Assembly (NCBI GenBank): GCA_050747245.1
Contig: JBOGNO010000007.1
Span: 124,001-188,000, forward strand
From: JBOGNO01 sp050747245
Lineage (GTDB): Bacteria; Acidobacteriota; Terriglobia; Acidiferrales; UBA7541
Reading direction: 5' to 3'
Length of the DNA: 64,000 bases
Numbering within the stretch: position 1 is the first letter of the stretch; each line of letters begins with the position of its first letter. This document shows, piece by piece, positions 52,205-60,873 of the stretch. The translations under genes and the position numbers were made by a program. The notes under the pieces are model-generated. The model was given only the letters and a program-made list of their open reading frames with translations, had not been told where the DNA came from and made no database searches.

Positions 52205-53539
52205 TCACCCCGCTTTGCGGGCCGCTTCGGGTTCCACAGATTCGGAAGTCGCAGGGAGAAAGATTACGAACCGCGCTCCCCCTGCCGGCGGGCTCTCCAC
52301 TCGAATCGCCCCGCCGTGTCCATCAATTATCTTCGAAACAATCGAGAGGCCCAGACCCACTCCCGTCTCTTTAGTTGTCACAAACGGGTTGAAGATTTGA
52401 TCTTGCAGCTCGGTGGGAATACCGGGTCCTGTATCTTCGATAACCAGTTCGATTCCGCTGTGCCCATTCCTGTTCGCGGCCATCGCTCCGGCGCGCAGCG
52501 TGCCGCCCTTCTCTCCCATGGCCTCGAACGCATTCTGCACAAGATTCAGCAAGGCGCGCTGGCAGAGTTCTTCGTCTAGTCGCACCGGGGGTAGGCCCGC
52601 CTGATAGGCCCGCTCCACGCGCACTTTCCCGCCGTGCCAGTTTTCGGCCACGGAATCAAGCGCCTGATCGAGGAGTCCCGTAAGTTCGGAAGCGCGCAGC
52701 TCGGCTTTTAACGGTCGCGCAAAATCCAGAAAGCGGGTGACCAGCGTGCCCAGGCGATTCACCTCACTTAAAATGTTATCCGCCATTTCACGCGGCAGGG
52801 CATCCGCTCGCGCCAGTTTCTCGGAGAGCATTTCAGCAGAACCCCTGATCACTCCGAGTGGATTTCGGATCTCATGCGCCAGGCCGGCAGAGAGCTGGCC
52901 GAGAGCCGCCAGCCGCTCCGAGCGTCTCGCCTCATCCTGCGCGATCTCGAGTCTCCGGTTCGTTTCCGAAAGCTGTTCGGCCAGGGTTCGGTAGCGGATG
53001 GTCTGCCGGCGATTTTCCAACGCGAAGCGGTTCACCACCATGGCGGCCAGAAAGAAAAAAAGAATGCGCAGGGCAAGTTCCGCTGCGCCTCCGGCCGTGA
53101 GACTGTACTCCTGCAGCGCAGGATACAAGTACGAGCAATATGCCGCGCCGGCCAGAAGCGTCCAGAGAAGCGTGCCCCAAGCTCCGAAATAAAGCGCCGC
53201 GGTCACGACCGGCAAATAAAAAATCGGATAGTAGCTGCTGTTGATTCCCAGAGCTTCAGTATGGTCAATCAATAGCGTTGCGAGTGATAACTTGAGCAGA
53301 ACGGCGTAGACCGGCCCACGCCGGGGCAGCAGCTTGAGCAGGCGCCCCTCCAACAACTGAACCACGCCGAACGCCAGCAACACCATTTGCTTGTGAATTT
53401 CATTTATGGGGGGAAGGATCGCGAGTCCCACGAGAAAAAGGAGCCAGAGCACATCCATCCAGTCGATGTGGATGTCGCGCCGGAATGGCGTTGATTTGGC
53501 AGCATTGCCAAGAGTCTTGCCTACCGTTTCCGAAATCAT
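52205..53539 (-). CDS. Membrane sensor histidine kinase
   Basis: 444 residues. Several membrane spans lie in the first 170 residues (VLWLLFLVGLAILPPI, MVLLAFGVVQLL, AALYFGAWGTLLWTLLAGAAY). LAALGQLSAGLAHEIRNPLGVIRGSAEML holds the phospho-His (HEIRNP). The N box is LLNLVQNAFEAMGEKG, then LVIEDTGPGIPTELQDQIFNPF and GVGLGLSIVSKIIDGHGG (G boxes). No PAS domain is apparent, and the signal is unknown. It is directly coupled to the NtrC regulator gene. Upstream lies a short inverted repeat. Confidence 0.92.
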   Translation of the reverse strand: MISETVGKTLGNAAKSTPFRRDIHIDWMDVLWLLFLVGLAILPPINEIHKQMVLLAFGVVQLLEGRLLKLLPRRGPVYAVLLKLSLATLLIDHTEALGINSSYYPIFYLPVVTAALYFGAWGTLLWTLLAGAAYCSYLYPALQEYSLTAGGAAELALRILFFFLAAMVVNRFALENRRQTIRYRTLAEQLSETNRRLEIAQDEARRSERLAALGQLSAGLAHEIRNPLGVIRGSAEMLSEKLARADALPREMADNILSEVNRLGTLVTRFLDFARPLKAELRASELTGLLDQALDSVAENWHGGKVRVERAYQAGLPPVRLDEELCQRALLNLVQNAFEAMGEKGGTLRAGAMAANRNGHSGIELVIEDTGPGIPTELQDQIFNPFVTTKETGVGLGLSIVSKIIDGHGGAIRVESPPAGGARFVIFLPATSESVEPEAARKAG

Positions 53540-53549
53540 CTTGCACCGC

Positions 53550-53569
53550 GGATCAGCTTATGCTGATCC
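53550..53569. repeat. 8-bp inverted repeat upstream of the kinase start
   Basis: GGATCAGC (53550-53557), 4-nt loop TTAT, GCTGATCC (53562-53569). It ends 11 nt before the kinase start at 53539 and could hold or bind the leader. A regulator site or a hairpin masking the start are both possible; no Shine-Dalgarno sequence is visible before the kinase. Confidence 0.5.
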
Positions 53570-54018
53570 TGGAATTTGACAGAGGCCGTTGCTGTTGCCG
53601 GTTGCGGAATTCTTGCTCCTCATCTTGGGTTTGCTTCGAGCACTTCAGTTCTGCTGGCGACGCCACCCTTACCGGAGGTCGGGACGGCTCAGGTTTACCC
53701 TTTCTCTCGGCAACTATACAACCTCATTCTAAGATTCAAACCCTGCCACAGGCGATAAGTTTTGTCACGCGGCCGCCGCAGGGCTCAGTGATCGATCGTG
53801 TGCCCAAGAAATGCAGCGACTGTGGAATGGCAGTTGTTGAGATTCACGGTGAGGCCTGTCGTACGGCCACAATTCACTTGAGTGACATTGGGCCGCAGGA
53901 TTGGGTATGGATTAGCGCGGAATAATTTTTTGCGAGCGCTTGCATGAGTTACTGCTTGGAATGCCGTTCGAGCGCGATTTGTCGCCGCAATCGAAAACAC
54001 ACTTATCTTCACTCGAGT
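53570..54018. other. Intergenic region with no convincing gene
   Basis: About 450 nt. A plus-strand open frame ending at 53925 (its start lies in the kinase gene) gives KKCSDCGMAVVEIHGEAC, and another frame reads AVAVAGCGILAP, which are weakly protein-like. No clear start, site or domain is visible, so no gene is called. Confidence 0.35.
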
Positions 54019-54864
54019 TCAGGAGAGAGCGCGGCCTATCTTCTTTTCCGAGTCCCTATAAAAGCCGCGTTCCCATTTTCGGTGGTTCGCCTTCGATTCG
54101 CGAATATAAGGCGTGAGTGCCGCCAGATGGAGCAAGAGCCAGTTCATCATATTCGCAGGGAACTTTAAAGGCCTTCTGAAATCGACGAAGAGATTCACCC
54201 GAGGCTCCTTGCTTCTGTTCCAAGCTTCGTGCTCAAAACTATCGTCAAATACTAGTGCCTTTCCCTCCTCCCAGTGGTAAATCCGCGAATCAACGCGAAT
54301 GGCGATGTCCGCGGGCCGCTTGGGAACAAGAAGGCCGAGATGGAGTCGCAAGACTCCGTTGTAGGGTCCGCGGTGCGGAGGCAGCCATTTGTCAGGCTCC
54401 AAAATGGAGTAAAGCGCGGTTGTCAGGCCGGGAATTTTTTGCAAGAGCCGCCAGGTTTCCGGACACTGGCGGATGTTCGACTTACAGTTGGGACCGTAGC
54501 CCGTAAACATGAAAACCTTCCAGCCACGGTCCTGCGTAAGATCGGACAGATCTGTGGCAATGTCCTGAAAGCTCGCCAAATCCTCCTTGCGACGCAACAC
54601 GCGATCCATCTCGGCACGGATTTCGCGCCAATGATCCTCGATCTCTGCTACCCAGGGAAAAACAGAATTGTCATAGACGGCTGGATTTCCGAATTTTGAA
54701 TATTTGATATTGAGCCGCTCCGCCCAAGCTAGAATTGCCATGGAAAATCGCGCTGTCAGACTGGGCTTTCCCGTGGACTCGACCCATCTGGTCGCAAGCA
54801 GCGGATTCTGCTGTGGATTTCGCGGAGCACGCTCCGTAACACTCGCTGTGGTGCCGGGGTTCAT
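54019..54864 (-). CDS. Aspartyl/asparaginyl beta-hydroxylase family protein
   Basis: 281 residues. VFMFTGYGPNCKSNIRQCPET, then LEPDKWLPPHRGPYNGVLRLHLGLLVP and FDDSFEHEAWNRSKEPRVNLFVDFRRP form the 2-oxoglutarate/Fe(II) hydroxylase fold. The iron His residues would be in PPHRGPYN and FEHEAWN, and the 2OG Arg in EPRVNL. It is related to LpxO, which hydroxylates a lipid A acyl chain, and to AspH. ATG 54864 is preceded by GAGGAG. Its substrate could be a lipid or a peptide. Its closeness to the M50/HlyD system is noted under findings, but no direct link is shown. Confidence 0.88.
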   Translation of the reverse strand: MNPGTTASVTERAPRNPQQNPLLATRWVESTGKPSLTARFSMAILAWAERLNIKYSKFGNPAVYDNSVFPWVAEIEDHWREIRAEMDRVLRRKEDLASFQDIATDLSDLTQDRGWKVFMFTGYGPNCKSNIRQCPETWRLLQKIPGLTTALYSILEPDKWLPPHRGPYNGVLRLHLGLLVPKRPADIAIRVDSRIYHWEEGKALVFDDSFEHEAWNRSKEPRVNLFVDFRRPLKFPANMMNWLLLHLAALTPYIRESKANHRKWERGFYRDSEKKIGRALS

Positions 54865-55008
54865 ACAGCGCTCCTCTCGATTTTTCGCTTCTTACCACAG
54901 TCCCTCAATCCCTGCAAGCCTTCGGAGCGGGATGCGCCAGCTCTGCCCGCACTTGAGGATGAGAGAATTTTATGATTCACTTCACTATCGCCCCGCTGTG
55001 AGAAATGA

Positions 55009-56838
55009 ATGAATCAGAATCCGTCAAAGAGAGAGGAAAACCTGCGCTCACCGGAAAGCAGCGACGGAGCGCCGGGGAGAGTAATCGCGGCTCTCCGGAG
55101 GCTTCCCGCGCTGGACCCGCTATTCGCCGAAATCGATGGTGCCATGCTGTCCGAATTTGAGTCCCTGTTGACTTGGTTCGGTGTTGCGGCGGGGACAGTT
55201 TTGTTCCAAGAAGGCGAGGCTGGCCACGACGCCTGCATCCTGCTCGCCGGGCGTCTCGGCACGTTTGTCACAAAAGAGAGTGAGATGGAGCTGGTGGGAC
55301 AAATTGCCCGGGGTGAATTCGTCGGAGAGATGAGCTTGATCTCAGGAGAGCCGCGCTCCGCAACAGTAATCGCCTTACGGGATTCCGAGCTTGTGCGCTT
55401 TCCACAGGAAGCGTTTGATGAATTGCTGCGCTTGAGCCCGCAGGCGAGCGCTTTCCTCATGAGGGAGCTTGCCGCGAGGCTCCGGCAAACTTCGCGCTCG
55501 CGCATTCTATCTCGCGCGACCGAAAGTATTGCCATCGTGCCACTGGTGGAGCCGCTCGCGGACGTTTGCATTGGCGAGCGTCTGGCCGAGTCGCTCAGTG
55601 ATTTGGGGCGAACAGTCATGATTCGGCGCCCCGGAGTCGAAATCGAGGAAGCGCAACTCCGCCCTTCTCAGGGGGGCCCTCAACTGGTGGTCTATATCGC
55701 CGCTGGCGCATTCAATGCGTGGACACGCCATGCCATCCGGCAATCAGACCGGGTGATTTTTGTTGCCAATGCCGAGTTCAATCCACCCGTAGGAAGTAAC
55801 GAAGCAGTCGCGTATGCCACGGAGTTGCACCGTGGAGCCGACTTGGTTCTCATCAACAAGAGGGACAGCAAACTGCCTGTGGGGGGAACCGCTTGGCTTA
55901 GCCAGTTTCCGAGCGATCGAATCATTCATATCCGGCGAGGCGACTCTGCCGATCTTGCCCGGGTCGCGCGGCTTACACTTCGGCGTGGGATCGGGCTGGT
56001 ACTCTCCGGGGGTGGCGTGCGCGGCTTTGCCCACGTGGGGGTTATCAAGGCATTCCAAGAGGCCAATATTCCAATTGATCTCGTCGGAGGCACGAGTTTT
56101 GGTTCGGTTGTAGCCGCAATGTTGGCGCTCGATTTCTCGCCCGATGCGATCGCGGAAGCCCTCCACCAATCATTTGTGCGGAGCAAGCCGTTGAATGATT
56201 TTACGATTCCAGTGATTGCCTTGGTCCGCGGCCGCAAGATAAGCCTTCTTCTCCGGAAGTACTTTGGCGATGTTCGCATCGAAAATCTCTGGCGGAATTT
56301 CTTTTGTGTTTCCGCAAATCTCTCCAAGGGTGAGGCCTTTGTTCATCAGCAGGGCCTTCTCCGCCACGCCGTGCGGGCTTCCGGAGCGATTCCTGGCATC
56401 GCTCCGCCGGTAATCATGGATGGCCACGTCCTGGTGGACGGAGGGATCATGAACAATTTGCCGGTCAACGTGATGGCCACGCTCCTCCGCGGCCCGATTA
56501 TCGCCGTAGATGTAACGGGCGGAGGCTCGTTCAGTGCGCAGACCAGTGAGATCGAGGATAAGTCGCTGCTCTGGTTACTTACCAAGGGCTGGCAGCAGGT
56601 CCCGAGCATTTTTCGCACACTGATGCAGTGTGCGACCATCTCCGACGCAGCTCAGGCAAATACCAACCGGGATGCTGCCGACATTCTCATCCGGCCCGAA
56701 CTGGGCTCGATAGACATGCTTGAATGGCCTGCCTATGCAATAGCGATGGAAGCGGGCTACCGTGCAGGAGTGGAGACGGCTCGATTGGTGACCGAAAAGT
56801 TCATCGCCGCGAAGTCGCTCGCCGCTTCAGGAGCCTGA
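55009..56838 (+). CDS. Patatin-like phospholipase with cyclic-nucleotide-binding domain
   Basis: 609 residues. A cNMP/CRP-like domain is near residues 40-150 (VLFQEGEAGHDACILLAGRLGTF, RGEFVGEMSLISGEPRSATV). The patatin domain follows near 325-500: GLVLSGGGVRGFAHVGVIKAF (oxyanion), GGTSFGSVVAAMLA (nucleophile Ser in GxSxG), and DGGIMNNLPVNV (catalytic Asp in DGG). This is the layout of neuropathy-target-esterase-like proteins (RssA/NTE). The middle (about 160-320) resembles a Rossmann-like region. It may be a lysophospholipase controlled by cyclic nucleotide; the ligand is not shown. Confidence 0.9.
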   Translation: MNQNPSKREENLRSPESSDGAPGRVIAALRRLPALDPLFAEIDGAMLSEFESLLTWFGVAAGTVLFQEGEAGHDACILLAGRLGTFVTKESEMELVGQIARGEFVGEMSLISGEPRSATVIALRDSELVRFPQEAFDELLRLSPQASAFLMRELAARLRQTSRSRILSRATESIAIVPLVEPLADVCIGERLAESLSDLGRTVMIRRPGVEIEEAQLRPSQGGPQLVVYIAAGAFNAWTRHAIRQSDRVIFVANAEFNPPVGSNEAVAYATELHRGADLVLINKRDSKLPVGGTAWLSQFPSDRIIHIRRGDSADLARVARLTLRRGIGLVLSGGGVRGFAHVGVIKAFQEANIPIDLVGGTSFGSVVAAMLALDFSPDAIAEALHQSFVRSKPLNDFTIPVIALVRGRKISLLLRKYFGDVRIENLWRNFFCVSANLSKGEAFVHQQGLLRHAVRASGAIPGIAPPVIMDGHVLVDGGIMNNLPVNVMATLLRGPIIAVDVTGGGSFSAQTSEIEDKSLLWLLTKGWQQVPSIFRTLMQCATISDAAQANTNRDAADILIRPELGSIDMLEWPAYAIAMEAGYRAGVETARLVTEKFIAAKSLAASGA

Positions 56839-56970
56839 TTCCTGCTGTCCAGGAGTCGTCAGAGAAGGAAAGGTCCGGGCGAGTGGGTTTGAAATTCCGA
56901 CCTCTTGCTCCCGAATCCGGTTCCAGGCATTGTTGAAACCTTAGAGATTTTGTTTATATTGAATGAAACC

Positions 56971-57306
56971 TTACATTCGAGCGAGTGCAGCGCCTTCGTC
57001 CTCTACAACATCCAGGACCGTATCAAGCCGCACCATCTTCAGGATCATTTGCACGCGCTTCGGAGCCGAGAAGAAGGTACATTTCCCGTTCACCTTTTTG
57101 AGCGCACTGTAGGTGCGTACCAGCGCTCCAATCCCAGAACTGTCGAGTTCGGTCACGCCGCCGAGATTCACCGCAATGTGTGTAGTACCGGCGTCGAGCA
57201 GTTCTTGGATTTGCGAGCGAAACAACTGCTCGGCCTCGCCCAATTTGAGGGCTCCCTCGAGATCCAGTATCGTTCCGTTTCCCACCTGACGCGCCTTGAT
57301 TTCCAC
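56971..57306 (-). CDS. STAS-domain anti-sigma factor antagonist
   Basis: 111 residues. GTILDLEGALKLGEAEQLFRSQI and IAVNLGGVTELDSSGIGALVRTYSAL are the STAS fold, with the phosphorylatable Ser in DSSGIG. Such proteins are targets of SpoIIAB-type kinases and control sigma factors or other partners. No partner kinase is visible in this window. It is convergent with the patatin gene and divergent from the GAF-HlyD operon. Confidence 0.88.
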   Translation of the reverse strand: MEIKARQVGNGTILDLEGALKLGEAEQLFRSQIQELLDAGTTHIAVNLGGVTELDSSGIGALVRTYSALKKVNGKCTFFSAPKRVQMILKMVRLDTVLDVVEDEGAALARM

Positions 57307-57369
57307 GCCCGCCTCTCTTCTCCCGCGACCAACTTACTGGAACTCCGCCGTCAAAGCAAGGCCCGCGTC

Positions 57370-57398
57370 TTGACGCCCCTAAAGTCCAATGCTAGCCT
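57370..57398 (+). promoter_or_regulatory. Candidate sigma-70 promoter of the GAF-HlyD operon
   Basis: TTGACG (57370-57375), 17-nt spacer, TAGCCT (57393-57398), with TGC immediately before the -10 (extended -10). It makes ATG 57482 the more likely start of the first gene, since the longer open frame from 57389 would begin inside the promoter. Confidence 0.4.
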
Positions 57399-57481
57399 TC
57401 GCACGTCTCAAACGGCCACAGCGGTCAAAACTCGCCCCCGCACGCTGGGCCGACCGAGGGAAGTCACAAGCAGCGAGCGCC

Positions 57482-59905
57482 ATGCCAACCATTTCTGCGC
57501 TCTATGAATTAGCAAATGTCTATTTTGCATGCCGCGACAGCGATACGCTGCTGAAGACCTTCTCAGCGCGTGCCGGAGCGCAGCTCCACGCCCGAGCGGT
57601 TTTCGTATGGCTCCTCAACGATTCCCGAGATGCGCTTACTTGCCGCGCACGATGGTCCGAGCCGGGCGATAGGCTCGCCCCGGTAGCCGGGCCCGTCACA
57701 GGGGGGATCCTCGCGGAAATGCTCGAAAGCACAGGCGCGCGCGGCCTCACCGCAGGGGAGGTAGACGGCGGGGTCTGGCCTCATCTGGACAACGCGGGCC
57801 GCATGAAGACCGCGCTTTACGCTCCCATACCCGGGCCGTTCGGCGCCGAAGGCGTCGTGGAAGTTCTCAACAGAACGGCTGGCGATTTCACCTCTGAAGA
57901 TGCAGGCTTCCTCGAAGAGGCGAGCCGGCTCACAGCGCAAGCTCTGGCCCAGTGGAAGACGCTCGATGTCGAGCGCCAGTCGCAATTCACCACTCTCGAA
58001 CGCCTTACTTCGCTTTACGATTTGAGCCGAATCTTCAATTCCACGCTGGAACTTCAAGAGCTGCTTCCGATCGTCGCGAACAAAATCCGTGACATCCTCG
58101 CCGCGGAAGGATGCAACGTATGGCTGGTGGATCCTGACGAGGGCGACCTCTACCTCGCCCAAAAAGACGGCGAAGACCCCACCGTCGAAGAGGGGGCACG
58201 CGCCTCTCTCGAGGAGAGCCTGCAAGGCAAAGTGGCCAGCGAAGGAATCCCGCGGCTGGTCGAAAATCCAGACGGGGAAGTATCGCTCGCCGCTCGCGCC
58301 AAGGGGTGCGAGGAAGATTTTCAGCTCCTCTCGTGGATGTGCGCGCCGCTGCGCAAAGAGGAGGATGTCGTGGGCGTCGTAGAGCTCATCAACAAGCGCG
58401 ACGGCACACCCTTCGACGAAGACGATCTGTTCTTCCTCTCGAGCGTCTGCGAACAGGCCGCCGTGGCGCTGCACAACGCCAACCTCCTCGAATCCGAGCG
58501 CAAGGTTCATATTCTTGACGCCCTGCTGAAGATCAGCAAAGAAATCACATCCACGCTCGATCTCGATCACGTCCTTACGACTGTCGTCCATCAGGCCGCC
58601 GAAGTCGTGCCATTCGATCGCTGCATCATCGGATTTTTTGACCGCAACCGGTTTGTCATCGGCGCCCTCTCCGGTGAACAGGAAGTTCCGAAAACGCCGG
58701 AGATGGATGCCCTCCGCGGAATCCTCGAATGGGCAGCGGGCCAGCCAGAGCCTGTTGCCGTGGATCAGTACGAGGACGGCTGGCATTGCCAACCGGAGGA
58801 AGCTCGCGCGCAGGTAACGCACATTCTCACAGCGCAGGAGATGAACGGTTTTTATGCCCTGCCACTGCGAGACGATCAGGGCACGCTCGGTGCTCTCGCC
58901 CTTTTGAGCGGCGACGCCGACTTCCTGACTGACACGCAACGCGAAACCCTCAGCATTCTCGCGAACCAGACCTCCGTCGCAATACGCAACGCCCAGCTTT
59001 ACCAGCAGGTGCCGCTCGCCAGTTTCCTCCAGCCGCTAGCCGAGAAAAAACAGAAATTCATGGCGGCAATGTCCTATTCCCGGTGGGTGGAATGGGCAGG
59101 GAAGCTGGGCGTCGCAGCGCTGCTGCTCATCGCCATTCCCCTGCCCATGCGCATCAGCACAAACGCGACTGTCGTTCCGGCCGAGCGCCGCGTCGTCAGC
59201 GGCGAAGTGGGCGGAGTCGTCCGGGGCGTATTCGTTCATGAAGGCGACTCCGTCGCGCAAAGGCGATTGCTCGCGCAACTCGACGACAGCGACGACCGCC
59301 TCAAGCTTGCGCAGGCGGAGACAAATCTGACTCTCGCGAATCGTGCCCTCGCGGATGCCGAATTTCGCAATGACCTGACCGCCGCGGGGAAGGCTCGCCT
59401 CGATTCCGCATTGTACGGTGCCGAGGCGAAGCTCGAACAGCAGCGCGTGGATGCCGCGCAATTGCGCGCCCCGATTTCGGGCGTGATCGTCACCTCCAAG
59501 GTAGAGGAAAAGACCGGCACGTTCCTAAGGCCCGGCGCCCCGTTTTGCGAGTTGGTCGAAACCGACAAGATGGCCGTTGAGATGGGCATCCCCGAGTCGG
59601 ATATGGATCTCCTCGGCACCGGAAGGGGCGTGGTGCTCAAGCTCAACTCCTACCCGACGACTACGTTCCATGGATCCATCGAACGCTTGGGCGCGCAGGC
59701 GAAGTCGGATTCCGGCGACCAATATTTTCTGGTGCGCGCTGTTTTCAGCAACTCGGAAAACCTTGCGCGTGACGGAATGGTGGGCAAGGCAAAAATTGCC
59801 GCGAGTGGAGGCTGGTTCGGCAGCGGATGGTATCCAGTCGGTTATCTGATTTTCCGCTCGCCGTTCCGCTGGATGTGGGCCAAGGTATGGGGGTGGCTGC
59901 CATGA
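57482..59905 (+). CDS. Triple-GAF domain fused to HlyD-type membrane-fusion protein
   Basis: 807 residues from ATG 57482 (the frame opens at 57389). Three GAF-like modules occupy about residues 20-520 (SALYELANVYFACRDSDTLLKTF, TLERLTSLYDLSRIFNSTLELQELL, LDALLKISKEITSTLDLDHVLTTVV). GAF domains bind small ligands or cyclic nucleotides. A membrane span (LGVAALLLIAIPLPMRI) follows, then the HlyD barrel-sandwich (VVSGEVGGVVRGVFVHEGDSVAQRRLLAQLDD) with a coiled coil and VDAAQLRAPISGVIVTS. A cytoplasmic sensor joined to a periplasmic adaptor is unusual. It is first in a three-gene operon, overlapping the next gene by 4 nt (ATGA). Confidence 0.85.
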   Translation: MPTISALYELANVYFACRDSDTLLKTFSARAGAQLHARAVFVWLLNDSRDALTCRARWSEPGDRLAPVAGPVTGGILAEMLESTGARGLTAGEVDGGVWPHLDNAGRMKTALYAPIPGPFGAEGVVEVLNRTAGDFTSEDAGFLEEASRLTAQALAQWKTLDVERQSQFTTLERLTSLYDLSRIFNSTLELQELLPIVANKIRDILAAEGCNVWLVDPDEGDLYLAQKDGEDPTVEEGARASLEESLQGKVASEGIPRLVENPDGEVSLAARAKGCEEDFQLLSWMCAPLRKEEDVVGVVELINKRDGTPFDEDDLFFLSSVCEQAAVALHNANLLESERKVHILDALLKISKEITSTLDLDHVLTTVVHQAAEVVPFDRCIIGFFDRNRFVIGALSGEQEVPKTPEMDALRGILEWAAGQPEPVAVDQYEDGWHCQPEEARAQVTHILTAQEMNGFYALPLRDDQGTLGALALLSGDADFLTDTQRETLSILANQTSVAIRNAQLYQQVPLASFLQPLAEKKQKFMAAMSYSRWVEWAGKLGVAALLLIAIPLPMRISTNATVVPAERRVVSGEVGGVVRGVFVHEGDSVAQRRLLAQLDDSDDRLKLAQAETNLTLANRALADAEFRNDLTAAGKARLDSALYGAEAKLEQQRVDAAQLRAPISGVIVTSKVEEKTGTFLRPGAPFCELVETDKMAVEMGIPESDMDLLGTGRGVVLKLNSYPTTTFHGSIERLGAQAKSDSGDQYFLVRAVFSNSENLARDGMVGKAKIAASGGWFGSGWYPVGYLIFRSPFRWMWAKVWGWLP

Positions 59906-60867
59906 AACTCAAAAAATGGAAAAGAATGGAATCTGCGCCGCTACCGATCCTGTGGCTCGCCGTGGCCCTCGCATTCACGGTTGCCGGCTGTGGAAACACC
60001 CCGAGTACATCGGACGCTTCACCCGCTGCTGCCACCGCTTCGGCCACCCCGCCGACGAGCCCGAGCTCTGCGGCGCCCGCCGCCCCACGTGATTCAGGAG
60101 AAATTCTTACCGTTCTTTCGGTCGAGCACGAGCTGGACGTGGTGACCGAGCGAGAAGGAAAAGTCGTTCAAGTCGAGCGGGACGAGGGCAGCTTGGTGAA
60201 AGCAGGAGGCGAACTGGCTCGATTGGATGACCAGGCCAGTCAGCTCGAATTGCAGAAGGCCACAACCGATCTCGAAGTGGCGCAAAGCAATGTGAAATGG
60301 AAAGAAGCTGAACTCAAGGCGAAGCAGGCCGCGTATCGTCGCCAGCAGTTGTTGCGCGCGGACGGCCTCAGCAGCGATGCTGATCTCGAGACTGCCGAGT
60401 TTGAAGCTACGGCCGCGTCCAATTCTCTGGACGGCTGGCGCTCCGTGGTAAAAAGCAACGAACTGGAGATTCGCTCCGCCCGTCTCGAACTCGATAAATT
60501 GAAAATTCGCGCCCCGTTTTCCGGCGTCGTCCTCCATCGCTACATCCGCGAGGGCCAGGAAATCTCCAAGGGTGATAAATGCTTCCGCGTGAGCCAGATT
60601 AGCCCTCTGCGGGTACAGTTTCTGGTTCCGGAAGGCTCGCCGCACCGTCCGCGCCTTGGCGAAACCATACTCGTCTCCGTCGCCAGCGTATCGGACAGCA
60701 GCTATCCCGCGCGCATCATCAAATTGAGCCCGACGGTGGATCCGGCGAGTGGCAGCTACGACGTCGTCGCACAGCTTGACGGTCGCGCCCCATCGAGTCT
60801 CATGCCCGGAATGGCGGCCCGCGTTGCCTGGCCCGCGGGCGCTTCTGCGGCCGCAGAAAAACACTGA
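59902..60867 (+). CDS. HlyD/RND-type periplasmic adaptor, lipoprotein
   Basis: 321 residues from ATG 59902, overlapping the preceding stop. The signal peptide ends in the lipobox FTVAGC, followed by an Ala/Ser/Pro-rich linker. The adaptor parts are VVTEREGKVVQVERDEGSLVKAGGELARLDD, a coiled coil (LQKATTDLEVAQSNVKWKEAELKAKQAAY) and RAPFSGVVLHRYIREGQEISKG. Typical of RND efflux adaptors (MacA/AcrA class). No RND pump or TolC gene is seen in this window, so the partner is elsewhere or is the M50-HlyD protein. It lies 6 nt before the PqqD-M50-HlyD gene. Confidence 0.88.
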   Translation: MKLKKWKRMESAPLPILWLAVALAFTVAGCGNTPSTSDASPAAATASATPPTSPSSAAPAAPRDSGEILTVLSVEHELDVVTEREGKVVQVERDEGSLVKAGGELARLDDQASQLELQKATTDLEVAQSNVKWKEAELKAKQAAYRRQQLLRADGLSSDADLETAEFEATAASNSLDGWRSVVKSNELEIRSARLELDKLKIRAPFSGVVLHRYIREGQEISKGDKCFRVSQISPLRVQFLVPEGSPHRPRLGETILVSVASVSDSSYPARIIKLSPTVDPASGSYDVVAQLDGRAPSSLMPGMAARVAWPAGASAAAEKH

Positions 60868-60873
60868 ACGCCG

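Noticed and set aside
53485..53925. 146-residue plus-strand open frame
   Set aside because: Its start lies in the histidine kinase gene and its content is Cys/Ser-rich without any family. Only the end is mildly protein-like, so it is described as intergenic.
57563..58939. 458-residue minus-strand open frame
   Set aside because: Antisense to the GAF modules of the GAF-HlyD protein; no domain visible and no ribosome site.
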